The position numbers were made by a program, and so were the translations under genes. Of a stretch of 59,017 nucleotides of DNA, positions 45,118 to 53,585 are shown piece by piece. Source of the stretch: an uncultured Alphaproteobacteria bacterium (GTDB taxonomy: Bacteria; Pseudomonadota; Alphaproteobacteria; Methylaequorales; Methylaequoraceae); the NCBI GenBank assembly GCA_902618535.1, contig CACNAV010000009.1:1-59017 (forward strand). Reading direction: 5' to 3'. How positions within the stretch are numbered: the stretch's first letter is position 1; every line of letters begins with the position of its first letter. The notes below the pieces were generated by a model. It ran no database searches. It saw only the letters and a list, made by a program, of their open reading frames with translations, and was not told the DNA's origin.

Positions 45118-45660
45118 ATGAGTAAGAGTTTTGTAATGAAAATTGGGGAGTCTTTAGTTGCAGGAGGGCCTCCAGGAACCGCAGCGGAGCCAGAAGTAGT
45201 TATTGGTGAATTAGACGGTCCCTTTGGGACTGCTTTTGCTACTCTTATTGGAAACCAGATCAAAGGCCATACTAAGGTCCTGGCAATAATGAATACTGAT
45301 GTTATGGTAAAGCCCGCAACCCTTATGGTTAGCAAAGTTACAGTTAAGGATGATAAATACACCAATATTTTAATGGGAACAGTACAGGGCGCGATTGCTA
45401 ATGGTGTTTTAGATTCAGTTAAAGAAGGATATATACCCAAAGATAGGGCAAATGATTTGGGAATAATAGTTTCTGTCTGGTTAAATCCCTTAGTAGCTAA
45501 GGATGAGAGTCTAGATCATAAAATACTTTTTGATATTCATAGGAAGGCAACAACTAATGCTATTAAAAAAGCTATGACCAATGAACCTTCTATAGATTGG
45601 TTGTTAGAAAACCAGGACTCGATTATTCATAAATACTATCAAAAAGAACTAGATAAATAA
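45118..45660 (+). CDS. Formaldehyde-activating enzyme (Fae)-like protein, atypical active site
   Basis: The 180-residue sequence aligns by eye along most of Fae: KIGESLVAGG, the PFGTAFATLIGNQIKGHTKVLAIM core, VKPATLMVSKVTVK, MGTVQGAIANGVLDSV, EGYIPKDRANDLGIIVSVW, and RKATTNAIKKAM. Canonical Fae condenses formaldehyde with tetrahydromethanopterin using a histidine in a VAHIDL-type segment. Here that region reads AAEPEVVIG (22-30), without histidine, so the classical reaction is doubtful; Fae paralogues of unknown role exist. It follows the small HTH gene by 18 bp. No other methanopterin or C1 gene is in the window. Confidence 0.8.
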   Translation: MSKSFVMKIGESLVAGGPPGTAAEPEVVIGELDGPFGTAFATLIGNQIKGHTKVLAIMNTDVMVKPATLMVSKVTVKDDKYTNILMGTVQGAIANGVLDSVKEGYIPKDRANDLGIIVSVWLNPLVAKDESLDHKILFDIHRKATTNAIKKAMTNEPSIDWLLENQDSIIHKYYQKELDK

Positions 45661-45662
45661 TA

Positions 45663-45774
45663 GTGTATATGCACTTATAATATGTAAGCACAAATTATTA
45701 TTTAAGTGCATACGCACATTTTTTTCTTTTTGTATAATAACTAGTGGCGATTTAAATAAGTGTATAAGCACTTA
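45663..45774. repeat. Three copies of a GTGYATANGCAC dyad between the Fae-like gene and the lipid operon
   Basis: GTGTATATGCACTTA (45663-45677), GTGCATACGCACATT (45706-45720) and GTGTATAAGCACTTA (45760-45774) share a dyad with GTG and CAC arms. A related half-site, GTAAGCAC, is at 45684-45691. They sit between convergent gene ends, where operators are not expected. The arms are too short for good terminators. A TATAAT word (45733-45738) lies between copies two and three. Confidence 0.6.
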
Positions 45775-45775
45775 C

Positions 45776-47173
45776 TTAGATTAGATGCTTTGTGATTATG
45801 ACTGTGAAGGTTATTAAAACCAAAAGCAAAGAAAGAAAAACGGCAGCACTTCCAAGATCCTTGGCACGCTTAGATAAATCATGTTGAGAAAAAGAGATCC
45901 TATCAATAGCTGCTTCAACACTAGAGTTAAGAAGTTCAACTATTAATAAAATTAACAAGCTACCAATCATTAATATTTTTTCAATTGGAGATGTAGGAAA
46001 AAAAAATATGGAGGGAAAAAGAAGTACACTCAATAGAAGCTCTTGCCTGAAAGCGCTTTCCTCTTTAAAAGCAAAAACAAAACCGGAAAGACTATTTATT
46101 AATGCAAAAAAAAGTCTTTTAAATCCAGTGTTCTTTTTGTGAGGATTATCATTAAAAATATAAGTTTTCGGATTTCTTTTAGATGCGATTTGTAAATTTG
46201 ATTCAAATATACTAGCCACTCGTTCCCACTTAAATTTCTTTGCATGGTTAATTGGCACTGAGGGTTTAATTTGAATTGCCTTCTCGCAAGCTTTTTGTAA
46301 ACTTTTATCCAAAACTCCAGCACCACTGTTACCAATTACATTTAGAGGACCTGAAACGGGAAAAGCTGCTACAGGAAGCCCACATGCCATAGCTTCAAGA
46401 ATAACAAGGCCAAAGGTATCAGTTTTACTAGGAAAAACAAAAAGATCGGCTTTTCCATAAAGATTAGGAAGTTCTTTGGGCGACTTTTGTCCAAAAAACC
46501 TGACATTAGGGTATTTTTTTTCCAATTTACGTTTATCCGGACCATCACCAACTACCCATTTGTCACAATTAATATTGAGACTAAGGAATTCTTCAAGATT
46601 TTTTTCAACAGCAACGCGTCCAACATTTATCAAAATTGGCCTGGAATTTTTAATTTTTTTTTTTGGTGGCTTAAACAAGCTTGTATCAACTCCTCGAGGC
46701 CATTCTGTTGTGTTTTTAATACCCCAATCACTTAATTCCTCCATAATAGATTTAGTTGGTGTTAAAATTTTGTAAGCTTTATTGTGAAACCATCTCAAGT
46801 AGCTGTAACTTAAAGAAAGTGGTAATCTTGACCTTTCATAAATATATTCCGCAAATCGTGTATGAAAAGATGTCGTATAAGTAAAACCATTTTTTACAAC
46901 AAAATTCCTAGCAGCAAGGCCAAGGGGACCCTCCGTTACAATATGAATAGCATCCGGTAAAAAGTCTTTGATCATTTTTTTTACTTTATTGTAAGGAAAT
47001 AAAGCAAGACGAATCTCCGGATATGTGGGACAGGGAAAAGTATTGAAAAGGTTTGGAGTAATCATTTGAACATGGTGGCCTCTTTTTTCTAGTATTTTTT
47101 TAGTATGACTTAAGGTGTGAACAACGCCGTTGACTTGGGGCATCCACGCATCTGAAATTATGGATATTTTCAT
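45776..47173 (-). CDS. GT4 glycosyltransferase fused to diacylglycerol kinase (Agt-DgkA-type fusion)
   Basis: Residues 1 to about 335 are a GT-B family 4 transferase: SDAWMPQVNGVVHTL, FHTRFAEYIYERSR, INVGRVAVEKNLEEFL, and the donor-site SKTDTFGLVILEAMACGLPVAA. It resembles the Agt enzymes that glycosylate diacylglycerol. Residues 350-465 are a complete DgkA-type diacylglycerol kinase: ESAFRQELLL, three helices, IVELLNSSVEAAIDRI and AKDLGSAAV. No stop or frameshift separates the halves. It begins 7 bp after plcP, whose product would be diacylglycerol, so one polypeptide could either glycosylate or phosphorylate that lipid. Sugar donor unknown. Confidence 0.87.
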   Translation of the reverse strand: MKISIISDAWMPQVNGVVHTLSHTKKILEKRGHHVQMITPNLFNTFPCPTYPEIRLALFPYNKVKKMIKDFLPDAIHIVTEGPLGLAARNFVVKNGFTYTTSFHTRFAEYIYERSRLPLSLSYSYLRWFHNKAYKILTPTKSIMEELSDWGIKNTTEWPRGVDTSLFKPPKKKIKNSRPILINVGRVAVEKNLEEFLSLNINCDKWVVGDGPDKRKLEKKYPNVRFFGQKSPKELPNLYGKADLFVFPSKTDTFGLVILEAMACGLPVAAFPVSGPLNVIGNSGAGVLDKSLQKACEKAIQIKPSVPINHAKKFKWERVASIFESNLQIASKRNPKTYIFNDNPHKKNTGFKRLFFALINSLSGFVFAFKEESAFRQELLLSVLLFPSIFFFPTSPIEKILMIGSLLILLIVELLNSSVEAAIDRISFSQHDLSKRAKDLGSAAVFLSLLLVLITFTVIITKHLI

Positions 47174-47180
47174 TGCTCTT

Positions 47181-47984
47181 TTAAATTTTCGAGTGTGTTA
47201 AAATTAATTTGTTGTGTTGTTGCTTAACTTTCTCAGACCAATCAATTATCTCTAGTGTCCCATCATAATTCTCAACCAAAGCAGTTAGGGATTCAACCCA
47301 ATCACCATCATTAGCATAGATTATCCCATCAATTATTTTTAACTCTGCTTTGTGTATATGACCACACACAACCCCATCATAGCCTCTTCTTTTTGCCTCT
47401 TTAGCCATTATCTGTTCGTAAGCTGAAACAAATGATACAGCTTTTTTTACTTTATGTTTTAAAAACTGAGATAGAGACCAATAGGGTAACTTAAAGAATC
47501 TTCTGAACTTGTTAAATAGCGTATTAATTTTTATTAAGGCTACATAGCCCTTATCACCTAAATAAGCAAGCCATTTGGCATGTTTTATTATGCCATCAAA
47601 TTGGTCACCATGAATAGTCCAAAGTTTTTTTCCTTTAATTGTTTTATGAATAGCGTATTTCATAATTTTTATGTCACCAAAGTTTACACCAATATATTTG
47701 CGGGCAGCCTCATCATGATTTCCAGGTATAAAAATAACTTTGATACCTTTTCTAGCTTTTCTAAGAAGTTTTTGAACAACGTCGTTGTGCGATTGTGGCC
47801 AATACCATTTTTTTTTAAGTCTCCAACCATCAACAATATCACCGACCAAGTATATAGTTTCAGTTTTAATTTGTTTAAGAAAGTCTAATAACAGTTCTGA
47901 CTTGCAACCAGAAGTTCCAAGGTGTAGGTCAGAAATCCAAACAGTCCTGTATCCTTTTTTTATTTTTGTGGAATATCCATCCAT
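47181..47984 (-). CDS. plcP: PlcP-type metallophosphoesterase (phospholipase C of lipid remodelling)
   Basis: This calcineurin-like phosphoesterase resembles UDP-2,3-diacylglucosamine hydrolase (LpxH-like) but is of the type that, as PlcP, cleaves phospholipids to diacylglycerol in phosphate-starved bacteria. Metal ligands are visible: Asp19 and His21 in SDLHLG, Asp49 in VGDIVDG, Asn89-His90-Asp91 in PGNHD, His125 in IHGDQFD and Gly-His-Ile-His at 208-211. The length is 267 residues. The lipid role is inferred from the Pho-box-like array just upstream and the glycosyltransferase-DgkA gene after it. An LpxH-like role remains possible. Confidence 0.82.
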   Translation of the reverse strand: MDGYSTKIKKGYRTVWISDLHLGTSGCKSELLLDFLKQIKTETIYLVGDIVDGWRLKKKWYWPQSHNDVVQKLLRKARKGIKVIFIPGNHDEAARKYIGVNFGDIKIMKYAIHKTIKGKKLWTIHGDQFDGIIKHAKWLAYLGDKGYVALIKINTLFNKFRRFFKLPYWSLSQFLKHKVKKAVSFVSAYEQIMAKEAKRRGYDGVVCGHIHKAELKIIDGIIYANDGDWVESLTALVENYDGTLEIIDWSEKVKQQHNKLILTHSKI

Positions 47985-47994
47985 GTTAAATTAA

Positions 47995-48023
47995 TAACAA
48001 TATTTTGTGTCAAAATTATTACA
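47995..48023 (-). promoter_or_regulatory. Pho-box-like array upstream of plcP
   Basis: On the minus strand TGTAATA (48023-48017), TGACACA (48012-48006) and ATTGTTA (48001-47995) occur at 11-bp steps. The match is weaker than at pstS, but the spacing and position match gap exactly: the array ends 10 bp before the start codon. Confidence 0.5.
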
Positions 48024-48040
48024 AAAAACTATATATAGTA

Positions 48041-48063
48041 AAAAAGGCCCCGAAGGGCCTTTT
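48041..48063 (-). terminator. Rho-independent terminator of the porin gene
   Basis: A 9-bp perfect stem (AAAAGGCCC with GGGCCTTTT, 48042-48063) closes on a TTCG tetraloop when read on the minus strand and is followed by a run of six T. It lies 28 bp after the porin stop codon and insulates plcP from porin transcription. Confidence 0.92.
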
Positions 48064-48091
48064 ATTTAGGGTAAGGAAAGGAAATTAGCGA

Positions 48092-49507
48092 CTACCATTT
48101 CAGGTGTAGTCTTGCTTGTATGGTAGATATGTCAGATGGTGTACCTCTAGCATTATCATAATCATATTCACCGTAAGCATACTCAAGCATGGCTCTAACA
48201 TTGGAATTAAAGTAGTGGTTAAAACCAACAGTATGAACTTGTCCAGCTCCACCGCCACCATCACGTGAACCTACGCCTGTGCCGACATTGTCAAAGTCAT
48301 TAGCGTCAATCCATTCATACTGATACTTAGGAACAAAACAATGCCTTTTACATTTTAGACCACCGACGGCTCCTTTTTTTCCGCTATGCTTATACTTACC
48401 AGTAATCGCATAAGAAAGACTAGCCGAACCACCATAAATATTGTAATCATCACGAGTCCCAAGACCACTATTGCGTGGATCAAATGTATATTTACCGATT
48501 TGATATTCGGCTTGAAACAATAAAGCATCATTAAAAATCATGGACAATTGAGGACCATGAAATGTATGACTTTCTGCGCTTGTTAAATTACCAATATCAA
48601 TAGGCTTATCAACAAAAGTATGAACACCGTTGGCCCTAGCACTGTTTGTATCATAGGTTTCAGAACCAGACATATTTAAGTATCCAAAATGATACCCAAA
48701 TAGGGTAGATAAAGGACCACCTACTAATGGCGTGTCACTTTTATAATGATAGTGAGCAGCGATACTAGCTCCGTAATGTTCACTTTCATTATCACCATTT
48801 CCTGGTACACCACTATCACCGATGGGTTGAACCAAACCTGACTCTAGACCACTAAAAATACCCATTTTAGCGTGAAATTGTTTACCAAGAGCCCCAGAAG
48901 TATCATAAACTATACCCATTCTTTGAGCAAAATTCATCATCTCGTTATGAAGAGGTCTTTCCATGAAGATAAGGTTGTTAGAACTCGTATTCTCATAAAG
49001 ACCTTGACCACTTTTTACGTTACCGAAAGAAAGTTTACCAACTCCTTTAATGCTTTTAGAGATAAAGGCATCTTTAATAACTACATTTCTAACCTTGGAG
49101 TTGTTAGTTCCTTCAGCAAAATCAGGTTGGATAACCCAAGCCCATCCATTACCAATTTTACCTTTAATATCAAATCTCAGCCTTCTGAATTCAGCACCAA
49201 AACCGTTTCCAGTTTCATGCTGAGTCATGTTACTATTACCTGATTCATAATCTATCAATTGGGTTAAATCATACATCATACGACCACCAATTTTAAATTC
49301 GTATTTTCCATCTGAACTTTTGATGCTCAGCCCTTTACCTTTTTTAAAATAAGCTTTGCTATCTCCAGAACCTTTAGACATTTCTTGTTTCATTTTTAGA
49401 ACTTCATTTTGCAAAGCATCGATTTGTGCACCATAGTCTTGAGCACTTGCTGTACCAATGAAAGCTCCTGTAGCCATTACAGCTAATCCAACATAATATT
49501 TATTCAT
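48092..49507 (-). CDS. Phosphate-selective porin O/P family outer-membrane channel
   Basis: A signal peptide (MNKYYVGLAVMATGAFIGTA, cleavage after ASA) is followed by a short coiled coil (IDALQNEVLKMKQEM) and a beta-barrel region with GKYEFKIGGRMMYD, FRRLRFDIKGKIGNGWAWVIQPDFAEG and a C-terminal aromatic-rich strand ending ARLHLKW, as in OprP/OprO-like porins. The ATG at 49507 gives 471 residues and has a GAGGAAAG ribosome-binding site; an ATG 12 bp upstream contains that site and is less likely. A Pho box precedes it and a strong terminator follows, which supports phosphate uptake. Confidence 0.87.
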   Translation of the reverse strand: MNKYYVGLAVMATGAFIGTASAQDYGAQIDALQNEVLKMKQEMSKGSGDSKAYFKKGKGLSIKSSDGKYEFKIGGRMMYDLTQLIDYESGNSNMTQHETGNGFGAEFRRLRFDIKGKIGNGWAWVIQPDFAEGTNNSKVRNVVIKDAFISKSIKGVGKLSFGNVKSGQGLYENTSSNNLIFMERPLHNEMMNFAQRMGIVYDTSGALGKQFHAKMGIFSGLESGLVQPIGDSGVPGNGDNESEHYGASIAAHYHYKSDTPLVGGPLSTLFGYHFGYLNMSGSETYDTNSARANGVHTFVDKPIDIGNLTSAESHTFHGPQLSMIFNDALLFQAEYQIGKYTFDPRNSGLGTRDDYNIYGGSASLSYAITGKYKHSGKKGAVGGLKCKRHCFVPKYQYEWIDANDFDNVGTGVGSRDGGGGAGQVHTVGFNHYFNSNVRAMLEYAYGEYDYDNARGTPSDISTIQARLHLKW

Positions 49508-49563
49508 TTCTTTCCTCATTTAATAAAATTAATAATGTTAAAGAGAAATTAGTATAATGATTC

Positions 49564-49581
49564 TGTAACAGTTTTATGACA
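49564..49581 (-). promoter_or_regulatory. Pho box upstream of the porin gene
   Basis: On the minus strand TGTCATA (49581-49575) and TGTTACA (49570-49564) are 11 bp apart and share TGTCATAAAACTGT with the pstS box. A TATACT -10 hexamer follows about 7 bp later (49556-49551), which predicts a leader of roughly 30-40 nt before the porin start. Confidence 0.8.
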
Positions 49582-49619
49582 AATTAAATTTGAAAAAAAA
49601 TTTAAGGATTTGTGTTGTA

Positions 49620-50888
49620 TTATTGCAACAAGTTAGGGCTATTAGTTTGAAATGTAACTAAAAATTTAGAACCTTTTCCGATTTCTGATTCAATGTGAAA
49701 ATTAGCATTATGACGATTTAAAATATGCTTAACTATCGATAAGCCAAGACCTGTATTACCTGAATTTCTTGAACGAGAGGGATCGACTCTAAAAAATCTT
49801 TTTGTTAAAAGAGGAATATTTTGAGTTGCAACACCAATGCCAAAGTCCTCAACGGTTAAATTTACAACGTCTTTAATAATCTTGATACTTACCTCTATTG
49901 GTTTCTTTGATTGACTATGTGTAATGGCGTTTTCAATAATATTAAAAAAAACCTGATTAAGCTCTGATTCATCGCCGGTTATAAAAATTTCTTTTTTTGG
50001 AATTAAAAACTTACAATCAATTCGTTTAAATAATTTTCTTTCCTTACAAATTTTTTGAACGTTTTTAAGAATATCGGTTAAATTTACTTTTTCATCAGGT
50101 GGACTAAATTCAGTTCTCTCAATTCGCGATAAAGATAGTAAGTCATTCACAAGTCTTGACATTCGCTCAGCTTCGTTACCCATAGTTTTTAAAAAACTTT
50201 CTTTTATATTTTTTGTAGTATTTTTTTCTGATAGAAGAGTTTCACAATACCCAATAATCACAGAAATAGGGGTTTTTAGCTCATGACTGGCGTTAGCTAT
50301 AAAATCTTTTTGCAGGTTTTGTAAATTATGTTCTGCAGTTGTATCAAAGAGTCTAATAAAACTTAATTTATTTTTACCCACATCTCTGCTCCCAGAAATC
50401 CAAATTTTATAAATTCTTTCGGATGGATAAATCAAGTCTACTTCTTTTTCAATTGGTTTTTTCTTTTTTTGTGATTCATCAATAAGATCACTAAGTTCAG
50501 GTATTCTGAGAACAGAAAAAATATTTTTGTTTTTAATATTTTCTCCAAGAAGTTGTCCACTTGCTGAATTAAACTCTATAACTTGAAGACGCTGATCTAT
50601 AATTAAGAGGGGATCGGGAAAATGTTGAAAAAAATAATTAAAGAAAAAAACCCTTAATTGTTCAATCCTGTAGTTATCCTGATATTTTTTTAAAATACTA
50701 TTTAAGTTAAAAATTATGGGTTCGTATAATTTAAAAAAAAATAACCGAGAGCTTTTGATTGGTTTGCCTGAAAAATTCTGTAAATTTTTAATTACACTTC
50801 TAAGATCTTTTAAGAAAAGAAAGATAAAAAGTAGACATACTAGTAATATAAATATGAATACGATAATTATATCTTTATGAACAAACAT
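49620..50888 (-). CDS. phoR: Phosphate regulon sensor histidine kinase PhoR
   Basis: PhoR phosphorylates PhoB when phosphate is scarce. An N-terminal membrane segment (about 7-27) is followed by a cytoplasmic PAS-like domain (PDPLLIIDQRLQVIEFNSAS, 91-110), the HisKA motif NASHELKTP with His202, and HATPase boxes IIENAITHS, VEDFGIG, RFFRV and GNTGLGLSIV. The length is 422 residues. It is separated from phoB by about 17 kb of largely Pho-controlled genes. It is divergent from mutS by 36 bp, and no Pho box was seen in that gap. Confidence 0.92.
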   Translation of the reverse strand: MFVHKDIIIVFIFILLVCLLFIFLFLKDLRSVIKNLQNFSGKPIKSSRLFFFKLYEPIIFNLNSILKKYQDNYRIEQLRVFFFNYFFQHFPDPLLIIDQRLQVIEFNSASGQLLGENIKNKNIFSVLRIPELSDLIDESQKKKKPIEKEVDLIYPSERIYKIWISGSRDVGKNKLSFIRLFDTTAEHNLQNLQKDFIANASHELKTPISVIIGYCETLLSEKNTTKNIKESFLKTMGNEAERMSRLVNDLLSLSRIERTEFSPPDEKVNLTDILKNVQKICKERKLFKRIDCKFLIPKKEIFITGDESELNQVFFNIIENAITHSQSKKPIEVSIKIIKDVVNLTVEDFGIGVATQNIPLLTKRFFRVDPSRSRNSGNTGLGLSIVKHILNRHNANFHIESEIGKGSKFLVTFQTNSPNLLQ

Positions 50889-50924
50889 AGAAATGTTTAT
50901 ATAGAAAATTAATGTTAAAGAAAA

Positions 50925-53585
50925 ATGAAATTAAAACAACCTGATATAAACGGATTGTTAAAAAAAAATCACAAAGTTTCAAAACCAACACCTATGATGG
51001 CCCAATACCTTGAGGTTAAAGAAAGGCATAAAGAGTATTTATTATTTTATAGAATGGGTGATTTCTATGAATTGTTTTTTGAAGATGCAGAAGTTGCAGC
51101 CTCTAACTTAGGAATAGCCCTAACCAAAAGAGGAAAAATTGGAGACAAAGATATTCCAATGTGTGGTGTTCCTTATCATTCGGCTCAAACCTATTTATCA
51201 CGATTAATAAAACAGGGTTTTAAGGTGGCCATTGCCGAACAGTTAGGAGAAAGTGAGGAGGAATCAAAAAGCCAAAAAATTTTTAAAAGAGATGTGGTAC
51301 GAATAATTACTCCTGGAACCATAATAGAAGATTCACTTTTGGACTCCAAAAATAATAATAATTTACTTAGTATTTTTTTGCATAAAGGCCTAATTTCTAT
51401 TGCTTGGGTTGATATGACTTCTGGACTTATTAAGCTTGAACGAATTGAAGGGAAAAACTTTCTTCAGTATCTTACAGAATCAATACATAAGATCGAGCCT
51501 GGTGAAATTATTGTTTCTGAGGAAATAAAAAACTCAAAAATTTTAAATGAAAAACTGGGTATTTTTGATAAGCAAATTTCTTACATCCCTCATACCTTTT
51601 ATGATTACAAAAATAACACGGACGTAATAAATAATTTTTTTGATATAAAAAAAATACAATCTCTAGCCGACCTCAATCAGACCGACATTGCCGTTATTGG
51701 CGCACTTATAAATTACCTTAAATTAACTCAAAAAAATAACATTCCAAAAATAAGAAATGTAGAAATTGTCTCTAGAGAAAAATTTATGCAAATAGATATG
51801 TTTACTTTAAAGAGTCTTGAAATATTTGAGCGTTATGATGGAGTAAAAAAAGGAAGTCTGATTGATACAATTGACAAAACACAGACAGCTTGCGGTGCCA
51901 GAATGCTCCGATATTTTTTAAAAGCTCCGTTAATAGATAATAAAGAAATAGAGTTTAGGCATAATCTAATAGAATCATTTCTTTATAATTTCAGTACACT
52001 AGAAATTATCATAAAACTCTTGGCAAGTGTTCCTGATCTTGAAAGAGCGTTAGCAAGAGTTACAGCAGGGACTAATAATCCTAGAGATTTAATTTTAATA
52101 AAACAGTTTATAAATTTCACAAAAAAAATATTTCATGAACTGGAAAATGTTAAAGAAAAAAATTTACATAAATTAATTCCTGATAAAAAGGTTATTGATA
52201 AAGCGACGACAATTGAAAAATTAATTGACGAAAACATTGAAGATACTCCTCCCATTAATCTTAACGATGGTGGTGTTATAAAGGGTTCAGTTGATAAAAG
52301 ATTAGATGAACTCAGAAATATAAAACAAATTAAAACTGAGGAAATTATTAAACTTCAAGAAAAATATAGTCTTGAGACTAATGTTAATAATTTAAAAATT
52401 AAATTTAATAACTTTCATGGCTACTTTATTGAAGTTACAAAGAAACACACATCAAATATTGATAGCTGTGAAACTATTGATTTTATAATGATACAGAACA
52501 CTGTTAATGCATCAAGATATCAAACAGAGGAACTGAGAAAAATTTCACATGAAATAGAATCATCAGTTGATGAATCAATTCAATTAGAATTACAAATTTA
52601 TGAAGAAATTTGTTTAACAATACTAAAGGCCTCAGATGATTTATCTATTTTGACTGAGAAAATTGCATTCGTTGATGTTATAAGCAATTTTGCTCATCTT
52701 GCAGAGTTAAGAAATTATATTAAGCCAAAATTATTAGCAAACAATTCAATTAATATTCTTAATGGTAGGCATCCGGTTGTGGAGGAAGGACTAAAAAATA
52801 AAGGAGAAGAATTCACTCCTAACAATTGTGAGATGAATGAACACGAAAACATATGGTTAATGACAGGACCAAATATGGCTGGGAAAAGTACTTTTTTAAG
52901 ACAAATAGCTATTATTGCTCTGTTAAATCAAATTGGATCTTATGTTCCCGCAGAAAAAGTAAGTATAGGAGTTTTTGATAAAATTTTTACAAGAATTGGA
53001 GCATCAGACAATCTTTCTGAAGGTATGTCTACATTTATGATGGAGATGATCGAAACATCAAGAATTGTAAATGAAGCTACAAAATCTTCATTAGTTATCT
53101 TAGATGAATTAGGAAGAGGAACTTCATCAGAAGATGGTCTTGCTATTGCGTATTCAGTTCTTGAGTTTATAGCTTTAAAAATAAAATGCCTTACATTGTT
53201 TGCAACGCATTATAAAGATCTGTGTGAAATGAGTGATAAGCATTCCGAGATACTGAACAAGACGTTAGCAATTAAAAAGTGGAATAATGAGATAATTTTT
53301 CATTACAAAGTTATTGACGGTATTTCAGAAGGATCTTTTGGTATCCATGTAGCAAATCTTGCCGGAATAAATAAATCAATAATTTCACGTGCCAGCCAAG
53401 TTTTAAAGTCTATTGATAAAAAGGATGTAGAATTGGGTAAAGATGATTTTGATTTTAATGATCAAGATGAAAAAAAGGACAACGAAGTATCAAAGTTTTT
53501 ACAAAAGCTTGATCTGGACAATCTGTCTCCAAAGGAATCACTAGATATTTTATATGCACTAAAAAAAAATTATTTCATTGAATGA
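50925..53585 (+). CDS. mutS: DNA mismatch repair protein MutS
   Basis: MutS recognises mismatches. The mismatch-binding Phe-X-Glu is in MGDFYELFF near residue 47. The ATPase core has the P-loop GPNMAGKST (from Gly648), the conserved FTRIGASDNLSEGMSTFMMEM, and Walker B LVILDELGRGTSSEDG, followed by TLFATHYKDL. The length, 886 residues, is normal for alphaproteobacteria. It overlaps glnD by 4 bp (ATGA) in the conserved mutS-glnD-murJ-trpS order. Confidence 0.98.
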   Translation: MKLKQPDINGLLKKNHKVSKPTPMMAQYLEVKERHKEYLLFYRMGDFYELFFEDAEVAASNLGIALTKRGKIGDKDIPMCGVPYHSAQTYLSRLIKQGFKVAIAEQLGESEEESKSQKIFKRDVVRIITPGTIIEDSLLDSKNNNNLLSIFLHKGLISIAWVDMTSGLIKLERIEGKNFLQYLTESIHKIEPGEIIVSEEIKNSKILNEKLGIFDKQISYIPHTFYDYKNNTDVINNFFDIKKIQSLADLNQTDIAVIGALINYLKLTQKNNIPKIRNVEIVSREKFMQIDMFTLKSLEIFERYDGVKKGSLIDTIDKTQTACGARMLRYFLKAPLIDNKEIEFRHNLIESFLYNFSTLEIIIKLLASVPDLERALARVTAGTNNPRDLILIKQFINFTKKIFHELENVKEKNLHKLIPDKKVIDKATTIEKLIDENIEDTPPINLNDGGVIKGSVDKRLDELRNIKQIKTEEIIKLQEKYSLETNVNNLKIKFNNFHGYFIEVTKKHTSNIDSCETIDFIMIQNTVNASRYQTEELRKISHEIESSVDESIQLELQIYEEICLTILKASDDLSILTEKIAFVDVISNFAHLAELRNYIKPKLLANNSINILNGRHPVVEEGLKNKGEEFTPNNCEMNEHENIWLMTGPNMAGKSTFLRQIAIIALLNQIGSYVPAEKVSIGVFDKIFTRIGASDNLSEGMSTFMMEMIETSRIVNEATKSSLVILDELGRGTSSEDGLAIAYSVLEFIALKIKCLTLFATHYKDLCEMSDKHSEILNKTLAIKKWNNEIIFHYKVIDGISEGSFGIHVANLAGINKSIISRASQVLKSIDKKDVELGKDDFDFNDQDEKKDNEVSKFLQKLDLDNLSPKESLDILYALKKNYFIE

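Noticed and set aside
43556-45775. Possible mobile island carrying the HTH/Fae-like genes
   Set aside because: No integrase, transposase, tRNA target or flanking direct repeat was seen; an accessory locus is all the sequence supports.
46476-46775. Frames on the plus strand across the glycosyltransferase gene
   Set aside because: No recognisable domains; they are antisense shadows of a strongly conserved GT4 domain.
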